A stretch of DNA of 6,752 bases from CAYFVR01 sp046541515 (GTDB lineage: Bacteria > Desulfobacterota > Desulfobacteria > Desulfobacterales > Desulfococcaceae): assembly GCA_046541515.1 (NCBI GenBank), contig JBKHDD010000231.1, positions 1-6,752 of the forward strand, in the 5' to 3' direction. The translations under genes were made by a program, and so were the position numbers. How positions within the stretch are numbered: the first letter of the stretch is position 1; the number at the start of each line of letters is the position of its first letter. The notes under the pieces were generated by a model, which saw only the letters and a list, made by a program, of their open reading frames with translations, did not search any database and was not told where the DNA came from. Positions 1 through 5,029 of this stretch are shown one piece after another.

Positions 1-371
1 TGGCGCATGAAGAAAATCCAGACGCCGATGAGCACGATCATGGGAAACCAGGAAATGAGCACCGACATGTACCAGGGATTTTCGGCGGGCGGCTTGGCCT
101 TGATGGCCACGTTTTTCTCCTCCAGCCGCCGGATCAGGTCGTTGTCTTGGGGTGCGTACACTTTAAAAGACGTCCGGGTGGCGTCCCGGGCGGTGATTTC
201 CTGCCCCTGGATGATCACCTCTTCCACCTCGCCGTTGTCGACCATCCGGAGAAATTCGGAATAGCCGAGGCTGGTTTCGGTGACGTTCTGCTGATTGAAG
301 AGGTTGTAGAGCATGATCATCATGAGAGTGATGACCAGCCAGAGGGCCAGGTTCTTGTAAAACGGATTCAA
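1..371 (-). CDS. ftsH: ATP-dependent zinc metalloprotease FtsH, N-terminal part (cut by window edge)
   Basis: FtsH is a membrane-anchored AAA+ protease that extracts and degrades misfolded or regulatory membrane and cytosolic proteins. Only the first 123 codons are in the window; the AAA+ and zinc-protease domains lie beyond base 1. Visible are a first membrane segment (about residues 8-26, ALWLVITLMMIMLYNLF), the extracytoplasmic FtsH_ext domain (about 30-100, with SYSEFL-like GYSEFLRMVDNGEVEEV and a DNDLIRRLEEKNV stretch) and a second membrane segment (about 103-122) ending in FFMR, where the family usually continues with the linker to the ATPase. The start is a TTG at 369-371. It is chosen because a full AGGAGGT Shine-Dalgarno (complement of 378-384) sits 6 nt upstream and the protein then begins NPFYKNLALW, as FtsH proteins do. 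It lies 58 bp downstream of tilS on the same strand, the usual deltaproteobacterial order. Confidence 0.95.
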   Translation of the reverse strand, partial: MNPFYKNLALWLVITLMMIMLYNLFNQQNVTETSLGYSEFLRMVDNGEVEEVIIQGQEITARDATRTSFKVYAPQDNDLIRRLEEKNVAIKAKPPAENPWYMSVLISWFPMIVLIGVWIFFMR

Positions 372-377
372 GAAACT

Positions 378-384
378 ACCTCCT
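378..384 (-). promoter_or_regulatory. Strong ribosome binding site that decides the ftsH TTG start
   Basis: On the minus strand this reads AGGAGGT, a near-perfect anti-16S match, with a 6-nt spacer to the TTG codon at 371. No ATG or GTG is similarly placed, so the site fixes the non-ATG start of ftsH. Confidence 0.8.
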
Positions 385-429
385 GAGAAAAAATGGGAAT
401 TATGGCGTTATGGTAAGCACATCGGTCCC

Positions 430-1899
430 TCAAACAAGGAAAATTTCCGCTTTCAGCACCGATTCCGCGGAGTGGGTGAGTTTGACGGCGTCGTCGATCC
501 GCCCGCCGGCGACCCAGATGATCCGATTCCCGCTCAGGAGGACGGGGCAGCGGGGTCGGTCGGGCAACGGAATTTTTCGGTTGATCAGAAAATCGGAAAC
601 CGACTGGCTTCCGGACATGCCCAAAGGCGTGAATCGGTCGCCCGGACGGGCGTTGCGGACGACCAAGGGAAAGCGAACTTTTTTCATATCAAAAAAAGCC
701 ACGTGTTGTCCAGCATGACGGACGGCCCGATCCGACGGCCGGGGGATGATGCTCAGGGACAGCCGGGCGTCGATTTCCGGCAAGGCCAGCACCCCGGGGC
801 CCTCCATTTCGTAGGCGAAGGCCGGCGCGCTTGCCCCGGCGTTTCGAAGGGGAACCGCCAGACGCCGAATCCGCATTTCCTCGCCGGTTCGGACCACGCG
901 AACGCGGCCGGGAAGATCCAGCCGCCGGTGCCGCCCGTCCCCGTCCACCAGGGCCAGAACCCCATTCAAATGATCCAGGGTGATCCGCCGCAAATGGCCC
1001 CGGACGACTTCCAGGGTCCGACGCACCACGCGCCGGCGAAGAGCGATCGGGAGCGTTCTCAAACAAGGAACCGAGAGAACCCGACCATCCGTTTCGGCTT
1101 CGGCGTCGGACCCGGCCTTGATGGGCCGCAACGTGCAGGATTCCGCCAGCTCCCGGGTCAGCCCGGAAAGCCAGGTTTCCTCCTCTCGCCGAATCTCGGC
1201 ATACCGGTTCAGGGCGTCCACAATGGCCGGGTTGAATTCCTCCCGCAACAGGGGAATCAGCCGGCTTCGAATCCGGTTGCGGAGAAAACGCGGATCGGCG
1301 TTGGATTCGTCGGCGACCCAGCCGATGCCTTCGGCCCGAAGAAACGCTTCGATGTCGGTTCGGCGGGCCTGGATCAGGGGACGAACGACGCCGTCGTCCC
1401 GAACCGGAGCCATGCCGGCGGTTCCGGCCGGTCCGCCGCCCTGGATCAGCCGCATGAGCACCAGCTCGGCGTTGTCGTCGGCATGGTGGCCCAGGGCCAG
1501 CCGCCGGTATCCCTCCGTCCGCCGGATTTCCGCCAGGAAACCATGCCGCGCCTTGCGCGCCGCCTCCTCGGGAGAAAGCCCTTCCGCCCGGCGAAGGGCG
1601 TCGACGTTTCGTCGACCGGCGTAAAACGGAAGATCGTGGTCCCTGGCCAGGGCCGCCGTGAATTCCGCGTCCCGGTCGGAGGCCCGGCCCCGAAGTCCAT
1701 GGTTCAGATGCGCCACGCCCAAGGAAAGGGAATATTCCGGGGCGATTCTGAGCAGGAGATGGAGAAGCGCCACCGAATCGGGGCCGCCGGAGACGGCGAC
1801 CAGCACTCGGTCGCCGGAGGTCAGCATGGAAAAGCGGGAGATGGCGCGAAGGACGGTTTGGAGGAGATTATCCGTCGAGTTGCTTGGAAATGGCGGCAT
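430..1899 (-). CDS. tilS: tRNA(Ile)-lysidine synthetase TilS
   Basis: TilS ligates lysine to C34 of the CAU-anticodon tRNA-Ile using ATP. This changes its codon specificity from AUG to AUA and its charging from Met to Ile; the enzyme is cytoplasmic and usually essential. The 489-aa protein has the N-type PP-loop SGGPDS at residues 37-42, VAHLNHGLR at 62-70, the GHHADDNAE motif at 137-145 and the DESNADPRFLRNRIR stretch at about 197-211, all typical of the catalytic domain. The C-terminal tRNA-binding domain is recognisable by PGDRFTPLGM (419-428) followed by the SVSDFLINRKIP segment. The chosen ATG has a GGAG (complement of 1907-1910) 7 nt upstream and overlaps the end of the upstream lipoprotein gene by 32 bp, suggesting translational coupling. 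It stops 58 bp before ftsH. The next internal ATG (residue 25) would leave a very short lead-in to the PP-loop. Confidence 0.96.
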   Translation of the reverse strand: MPPFPSNSTDNLLQTVLRAISRFSMLTSGDRVLVAVSGGPDSVALLHLLLRIAPEYSLSLGVAHLNHGLRGRASDRDAEFTAALARDHDLPFYAGRRNVDALRRAEGLSPEEAARKARHGFLAEIRRTEGYRRLALGHHADDNAELVLMRLIQGGGPAGTAGMAPVRDDGVVRPLIQARRTDIEAFLRAEGIGWVADESNADPRFLRNRIRSRLIPLLREEFNPAIVDALNRYAEIRREEETWLSGLTRELAESCTLRPIKAGSDAEAETDGRVLSVPCLRTLPIALRRRVVRRTLEVVRGHLRRITLDHLNGVLALVDGDGRHRRLDLPGRVRVVRTGEEMRIRRLAVPLRNAGASAPAFAYEMEGPGVLALPEIDARLSLSIIPRPSDRAVRHAGQHVAFFDMKKVRFPLVVRNARPGDRFTPLGMSGSQSVSDFLINRKIPLPDRPRCPVLLSGNRIIWVAGGRIDDAVKLTHSAESVLKAEIFLV

Positions 1900-2308
1900 G
1901 GACCCGCTCCGCGTGTCCTCGGTCCCAGTAGCCGATGTATCCGGAGCGGACGGCGACTTCGGTTTGATTGGGCGCGTTGCGACGGACCGTGACGGTGACC
2001 GGTTTGCCGTTGTAGACCTCCCCCCTCAGGGTGGTTTTCAGGCTGCTCCGGCTGGTTTCGTAGACGGAAATATCCATGGATCCAAGCGCCTCGTTGACCG
2101 CTTCCAGGGTTCGATCGTAGTCGGTTTGATACACCCGGACCAGGTCGCCTTCCATCCAGGTGTACACCCCGGCCCCGGCGGCCGCGCCCACGACGGCCGC
2201 CGCGCAGCCCGAAAGCAAAAATGCGAGCCCCAGAAGGCCGAGAAGCCAAGCGCCCCGGCGGGGGCCGGCGTTGCGCCGTGTTTCATTGAATTTCCGATGG
2301 ATTATCAT
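1868..2308 (-). CDS. Small lipoprotein, DUF3568-like
   Basis: A 146-aa protein with a lipoprotein signal peptide: basic N-terminus (RRNAGPRRGA), hydrophobic core WLLGLLGLAFLL and lipobox LLSGC, with the lipidated Cys at residue 35. An Ala/Gly-rich stretch (36-48) is followed by a mature domain of about 95 residues (YTWMEGDLVRVYQTDYDRT to the end). Its pattern of one conserved Tyr/Asp helix, a RSSLKTTLRGEV strand and TVTVRRNAPNQTEVAVRSG resembles the DUF3568 family of uncharacterised lipoproteins. Family membership is from recognition of the pattern, not a search. Function is unknown; a location on the periplasmic side of the inner or outer membrane is expected. It is the first gene of the unit with tilS and ftsH. 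The ATG is the only in-frame start before the signal peptide and has no evident Shine-Dalgarno. Confidence 0.8.
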   Translation of the reverse strand: MIIHRKFNETRRNAGPRRGAWLLGLLGLAFLLSGCAAAVVGAAAGAGVYTWMEGDLVRVYQTDYDRTLEAVNEALGSMDISVYETSRSSLKTTLRGEVYNGKPVTVTVRRNAPNQTEVAVRSGYIGYWDRGHAERVHAAISKQLDG

Positions 2309-2315
2309 ACTTCAG

Positions 2316-2344
2316 GTCTTATGACAGGGCGATTCGGATGTCAA
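2316..2344 (-). promoter_or_regulatory. Candidate sigma-70 promoter of the lipoprotein-tilS-ftsH unit
   Basis: On the minus strand a perfect TTGACA (complement of 2339-2344) is followed by CATAAG (complement of 2318-2323, 15-nt spacer) or TAAGAC (complement of 2316-2321, 17-nt spacer). Neither -10 is strong. Either would place the start of transcription only about 0-4 nt before the ATG at 2308, which fits the lack of a Shine-Dalgarno there. Confidence 0.45.
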
Positions 2345-2372
2345 CCGCAATCGACCGCGCCAAAGAGGTCGG

Positions 2373-2389
2373 TCTTTTCGAAGAAAAGA
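2373..2389. repeat. Perfect 7-bp inverted repeat with 3-nt centre
   Basis: TCTTTTC (2373-2379) and GAAAAGA (2383-2389) are exact inverted copies around GAA. The element lies about 30 bp upstream of the TTGACA box of the minus-strand promoter, a position open to an activator or to a short hairpin. An AAAGA at 2362-2366 could compete for pairing with the left arm. No T-run follows it, so it is not an obvious terminator. Confidence 0.4.
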
Positions 2390-2514
2390 ATGTGCCGGAC
2401 GATATCCCCGCTGCCCGGTCGGGCCGTTGATTTAAAGGGCGAACGGAAGATCTCCCGGCTACATATTCGTAGTTTCCTCCGGCCGAACCCATAGGCCGCC
2501 GCCGTTTTCAAAAT

Positions 2515-2528
2515 CCCCGAAGGCGGGG
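2515..2528. repeat. Short GC hairpin upstream of the SRP RNA promoter
   Basis: CCCCG (2515-2519) and CGGGG (2524-2528) form a perfect 5-bp stem with a 4-nt loop. Read on the minus strand the stem is followed by ATTTTG, so it could be a weak terminator facing the lipoprotein gene. On the plus strand it precedes the A/T-rich upstream element of the RNA promoter. Confidence 0.3.
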
Positions 2529-2530
2529 GG

Positions 2531-2572
2531 TTCAAAATTTATTCTTGAAAATTCAAAAAGATTCGATATACT
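2531..2572 (+). promoter_or_regulatory. Promoter of the SRP RNA, with UP-like element
   Basis: A -35 box TTGAAA (2545-2550) and a -10 box TATACT (2567-2572) are separated by 16 nt, placing the start at about 2579-2581, exactly at the 5' strand of the terminal helix of the RNA. The stretch just upstream (2534-2543, AAAATTTATT) resembles the A/T pattern of an UP element. TTGAA and TTCAA arms (2545-2549 and 2552-2556) form a small palindrome over the -35 region. Confidence 0.7.
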
Positions 2573-2580
2573 CTCCGGTT

Positions 2581-2827
2581 GGTTGTGCTAGGCGGGGAGT
2601 TAGCGGTGCCCTCTACCCGAAATCCGCTTCATGCGGGGCTGAATTCCCCCTAAAGGGGCCTGGCCCAGAGGCCGTCCGTTCTGATCGGCCGCCGCGTAAC
2701 AGACGCTCGCGAACCTTGTCAGGCCCGGAAGGGAGCAGCAATAAGCGAAGTCGGCTGTGTCGCGGATCGATCCCGGTCAGTTTACGGATCGCCAACGGGT
2801 TGGTTTCGATAGGGGGTGCACAACCAT
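2581..2827 (+). ncRNA. ffs: Signal recognition particle RNA, large (Alu-containing) bacterial type
   Basis: This RNA is the scaffold of the signal recognition particle; with Ffh it targets nascent membrane proteins to FtsY and the translocon. The universally conserved domain IV is visible at about 2718-2740, with a GGAA tetraloop at 2727-2730 closed by CCC/GGG and followed by the asymmetric-loop strand AGCAGCA. The 5' part (GTGCTAGGCGGGGAGTTAGC, then CGGTGCCCTCTACCCG and AATCCGC) closely matches the Alu domain of Bacillus-type large SRP RNA. The ends pair perfectly: GGTTGTGC (2581-2588) with GCACAACC (2818-2825). At about 247 nt it is far longer than the roughly 114-nt enterobacterial 4.5S RNA and near the large class of about 265 nt. 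The ends are inferred from the helix, promoter and T-run. The open reading frames crossing this region are incidental. Confidence 0.93.
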
Positions 2828-2835
2828 CTTTTTTT
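2818..2835 (+). terminator. Transcription end of the SRP RNA
   Basis: The 3' strand of the terminal helix (GCACAACC) is followed after ATC by seven T residues (2829-2835). This gives a natural intrinsic-like end, though the paired strand is about 240 nt away. A further pyrimidine-rich stretch follows. Confidence 0.5.
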
Positions 2836-2888
2836 CCCTCCTTTTTGGTTCGGTGACGTCGCCTTCTGTTTGCCTGTTGGCGTTCGGG

Positions 2889-2999
2889 GCGGACGGTCGC
2901 GGACGCGATTCATTTCATTCCCATCTTTTCAAATTCCTGTGCCCCCCAGCTTTTGTTTCTTCCGAAGGCCTTTGCCCGCGGACGGTTGCGGACGTGGTT
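2889..2999 (+). repeat. Two pairs of GCGGACG direct repeats in the rarA leader
   Basis: GCGGACG occurs at 2889, 2899, 2978 and 2988. Each pair has a 10-bp period, and the two 22-bp blocks (2889-2910 and 2978-2999) agree at 19 of 22 positions and are 89 bp apart. Direct repeats one helical turn apart are typical of sites bound by tandem protein dimers. The binder is unknown, and chance in GC-rich DNA is not excluded. Confidence 0.45.
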
Positions 3000-3019
3000 T
3001 CCGATGGGACGCGTGGCCG

Positions 3020-3048
3020 TTGCCGTTGGAGCCGGTTTGCGCTATTCT
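3020..3048 (+). promoter_or_regulatory. Candidate rarA promoter giving a nearly leaderless mRNA
   Basis: TTGCCG (3020-3025) and TATTCT (3043-3048) have the optimal 17-nt spacing. Transcription would begin about 7 nt after the -10 box, at or next to the rarA ATG at 3055. No Shine-Dalgarno lies in the expected place; the nearest GGAG is 23 nt upstream. Confidence 0.4.
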
Positions 3049-3054
3049 CGCCGC

Positions 3055-4398
3055 ATGGACCTTTTTGAACACCAGGCCGAGCAAGAGACGGGGCCGTTTC
3101 GGCCGTTGGCCGAGCGGATGCGCCCGAAACATCTGGACGATTTCGCGGGCCACCGAGAGGCCGTGGGGCCGGGGACGCTGATCCGGCGGGCGGTGGAGAA
3201 GGATCAGCTTTTTTCCATGATTCTGTGGGGTCCGCCCGGCTGCGGAAAGACCACGCTGGCGGGAATCGTCGCCTCGGAAACTCGCTCCCACTTCGTCCAG
3301 TTTTCGGCGGTGCTGTCCGGCGTCAAGGAAATCCGCGCGGTGATCGAAACCGCCAAGGAGCAGCGGAATCTGCACGGGCGGCGGACGCTGCTTTTCGTGG
3401 ACGAAATCCACCGCTTCAACAAGGCCCAGCAGGACGCCTTTCTGCACCATGTGGAAAGCGGCCTCATCACCCTGATCGGCGCGACCACGGAAAACCCGTC
3501 CTTCGAAGTCATCGCGCCGCTCCTCTCCCGTTGCCGGGTCGTTTCGTTGTCGGCCCTGACGGAAGAAGACCTTGGGGCGATTTTGGACCGCGCCTTGGCC
3601 GACCCCGAGAACGGGCTGGGCGACCGGGGGTTCCGGATTGCGGCGGAAGCTCGGGATCATCTGATCCGCATGGCCGACGGCGACGCCCGGGCGGCCCTGG
3701 GTGGTTTGGAGGCGGCTGCCGCCATGGCCGGCGCGAAAGCCCAACCGGAGATTTCCCTGCCCGACGCCGAAGCGGCGGTCCAACGGGCGGCCATGCGGCA
3801 CGACAAGGCGGGAGAGGAACATTTCAACCTGATCTCCGCCTTCCACAAGAGCCTGCGGGGATCGGACCCCGACGCGGCGCTCTATTGGCTGGCCCGAATG
3901 CTGGCCGGGGGCGAAGACCCCCTCTACGTGGCCCGGCGGATGGTCCGCTTCGCATCCGAAGACGTGGGAAACGCCGCGCCCTACGCCCTGCGCATGGCCC
4001 TGGACGCGGCGGAAACCTTTCGAATGCTCGGCAGCCCCGAGGGCGAATTGGCTCTGGCCCACGCGGCGGTCTATCTGGCCACCGCGCCCAAGAGCAACGC
4101 GGTCTACAAAGCCTTCGGCGCGGTCCGGAAAACCGCGGCGGAAACCGGCGCCCTGCCCGTGCCCCTCCACATCCGCAACGCGCCCACCGGCCTCATGAAA
4201 TCCCTGGGATACGGCAAGGATTACCGCTACGCCCACGACTACGAAGACGGCTACGTTCCACAGGAATACCTGCCGGAATCCCTGCGCGGCGCCCGGTTTT
4301 ACGAACCCGCAGACCGCGGCCACGAGCGGAAAATCCGGGAGCGGTTGGCGCGGTGGCGGGAGCTTAAGAAGCAAAAAGGGGATTTTTCCAAGAAATAA
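3055..4398 (+). CDS. rarA: Replication-associated recombination protein A (RarA/MgsA), AAA+ ATPase
   Basis: RarA is a clamp-loader-like AAA+ ATPase acting at stalled replication forks and single-strand gaps, as a tetramer interacting with SSB. The 447-aa protein has Walker A GPPGCGKTT (59-67), Walker B LLFVDEIH (112-119), sensor-1 GATTENPSF (142-150) and an arginine-finger region LLSRCRVV (156-163). The MgsA C-terminal tetramerisation domain follows, with HFNLISAFHKSLRGSDPDAA (256-275), SEDVGNAAPYAL (301-312) and RNAPTGLMKSLGYGKDYRYA (374-393). Length is normal. The frame is open further upstream (a possible ATG at 2953), but the family begins with a short MDLF-type N-terminus, so 3055 is chosen. 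It stands between the SRP RNA and the DUF4258 gene with no obvious operon partner. The long antisense frame over it is a GC-skew artefact. Confidence 0.96.
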   Translation: MDLFEHQAEQETGPFRPLAERMRPKHLDDFAGHREAVGPGTLIRRAVEKDQLFSMILWGPPGCGKTTLAGIVASETRSHFVQFSAVLSGVKEIRAVIETAKEQRNLHGRRTLLFVDEIHRFNKAQQDAFLHHVESGLITLIGATTENPSFEVIAPLLSRCRVVSLSALTEEDLGAILDRALADPENGLGDRGFRIAAEARDHLIRMADGDARAALGGLEAAAAMAGAKAQPEISLPDAEAAVQRAAMRHDKAGEEHFNLISAFHKSLRGSDPDAALYWLARMLAGGEDPLYVARRMVRFASEDVGNAAPYALRMALDAAETFRMLGSPEGELALAHAAVYLATAPKSNAVYKAFGAVRKTAAETGALPVPLHIRNAPTGLMKSLGYGKDYRYAHDYEDGYVPQEYLPESLRGARFYEPADRGHERKIRERLARWRELKKQKGDFSKK

Positions 4399-4415
4399 CA
4401 AGGGCTTTCCATAGC

Positions 4416-4442
4416 TTTCCCCCACTTTGTGAAAGAGGGAAA
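4416..4442. repeat. Interrupted palindrome between rarA and the DUF4258 gene
   Basis: TTTCCC (4416-4421) and GGGAAA (4437-4442) are inverted copies. Inside them CTTT (4425-4428) and AAAG (4432-4435) pair around GTG, giving a bulged hairpin. It lies 17 bp after the rarA stop and 20 bp before the next gene. There is no T-run on the plus side. It could be an operator for the downstream pair, an mRNA 3' stabiliser, or a remnant of a dispersed repeat. Confidence 0.45.
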
Positions 4443-4462
4443 TTGAGGAGCAAACGGGAATC

Positions 4463-4690
4463 ATGACCATCCGCTTTTCCCGCCACGCAATTCGCAGGAT
4501 GAAGCTTTATCGGATACCAGTTTCGGTAGTCAGAGAAATTCTTGAACAATTGTTGCCGGAAGACGGACGCCACGAAATCATAAGACCAATAGAAGGCTTT
4601 CCCTTTCCAATCAAAATTGTGGTATCAGTAGAAAGGACCGTACAGCACATTGTCACGGCCTACCCGCTCAAAAAAGGGGGGAAAACATGA
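4463..4690 (+). CDS. DUF4258-family small protein, putative toxin partner
   Basis: A 75-aa protein matching the DUF4258 pattern: an N-terminal strand with FSRHAIRRM (5-13), a helix RIPVSVVREILEQLLP (17-32), a central KIVVSVERTVQHIVTAYPL segment near the C-terminus and no signal peptide. DUF4258 genes are often next to DUF2283 genes and are commonly predicted as toxin-antitoxin partners; no activity can be read from the sequence, and the roles are an inference. GAGGAG (4445-4450) lies 12 nt before the ATG and GGGAA is closer. The gene overlaps the next one by 4 bp (ATGA, 4687-4690). By hand count its GC is about 46% (106 of 228), far below rarA, which suggests separate acquisition. Confidence 0.8.
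   Translation: MTIRFSRHAIRRMKLYRIPVSVVREILEQLLPEDGRHEIIRPIEGFPFPIKIVVSVERTVQHIVTAYPLKKGGKT
4670..4681 (+). promoter_or_regulatory. A6G6 tract: ribosome binding site for the DUF2283 gene and possible slippage site
   Basis: Six A (4670-4675) and six G (4676-4681) end the DUF4258 gene. The G-run is the only Shine-Dalgarno-like sequence for the ATG at 4687, at 5-nt spacing. A -1 shift within the tract would put ribosomes in the DUF2283 frame without an intervening stop and fuse the two proteins. Confidence 0.4.
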
Positions 4691-4938
4691 AAGTTCAATA
4701 CGACCCGGAAGTGGACGCCCTGTACCTGCGTTTGGCGGAAGCCGAGCCGGACGGCGCCATTGAAATTTCCGAGGGCGTAAATCTGGACACCGCGCCCGAT
4801 GGTCAACTGGTGGGCATCGAAATCTTGAACGCCTCCCAACGCCTCGAATTGGGGACCTTTTTGACCTACTCCCTTGAAATGGACGGCGTTCTTCCTCCAT
4901 TTAAAACCGAGGAATCCGACCCCATGGTTCCGGGTTAG
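4687..4938 (+). CDS. DUF2283-family small protein, putative antitoxin partner
   Basis: An 83-aa protein with the DUF2283 signature: YDPEVDALYLRL (5-16), a short acidic stretch, EISEGVNLDTAPDGQLVGIE and ILNAS (near residues 26-50). The family is typically 50-75 residues, so the tail after about residue 55 (FLTYSLEMDGVLPPFKTEES) is a modest extension. Its ATG overlaps the stop of the DUF4258 gene (ATGA), so the two are very likely co-translated. The putative toxin comes first and the putative antitoxin second, the reverse of many type II modules. Its GC content is visibly higher than that of the partner. Molecular function is unknown; DUF2283 proteins have been proposed as antitoxin-like partners, which is inference here. 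Confidence 0.82.
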   Translation: MKVQYDPEVDALYLRLAEAEPDGAIEISEGVNLDTAPDGQLVGIEILNASQRLELGTFLTYSLEMDGVLPPFKTEESDPMVPG

Positions 4939-4955
4939 CCTCTTTTTCCATCCGC

Positions 4956-4983
4956 TTGCCTCCGCCTCCACCCATCTTATCCT
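4956..4983 (+). promoter_or_regulatory. Weak candidate promoter of chrA
   Basis: TTGCCT (4956-4961) and TATCCT (4978-4983) are spaced 16 nt in the 91-bp pyrimidine-rich gap between the DUF2283 stop and chrA, predicting a 5' leader of about 40 nt. Matches are partial; read-through from the small-gene pair is an alternative. Confidence 0.3.
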
Positions 4984-5029
4984 TTCGGACGAAGCGCCTT
5001 TCTCATCGCCTTCCGCAGAAAGGAACCCC

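Noticed and set aside
472..1992. Long plus-strand open frame of 506 codons opposite tilS and the lipoprotein gene
   Set aside because: It is antisense to two well-supported genes, its translation is Gly/Pro/Gln/Arg-rich with no recognisable domain, and such frames are expected in GC-rich DNA.
2889..2999. CRISPR-like array
   Set aside because: There are only two 22-bp imperfect blocks with one 67-bp gap and no cas genes; four 7-mers do not make an array.
2953..3054. N-terminal extension of rarA from an ATG at 2953
   Set aside because: It would add 34 residues unlike any RarA N-terminus and run through the GCGGACG repeats; the family usually starts with a short MDLF-like segment.
2545..3181. 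Small plus-strand open frames of about 100-120 codons across the SRP RNA and rarA leader
   Set aside because: They overlap a structured RNA gene with its own promoter, have no ribosome binding sites and show no protein-like pattern.
2929..4470. Minus-strand open frame of 513 codons opposite rarA
   Set aside because: rarA has all AAA+ motifs on the plus strand; the antisense translation is compositionally biased and has no domain.
4874..5029. N-terminal extension of chrA into the DUF2283 gene
   Set aside because: The extra residues are not CHR-like, and the ATG at 5030 has a good ribosome binding site.
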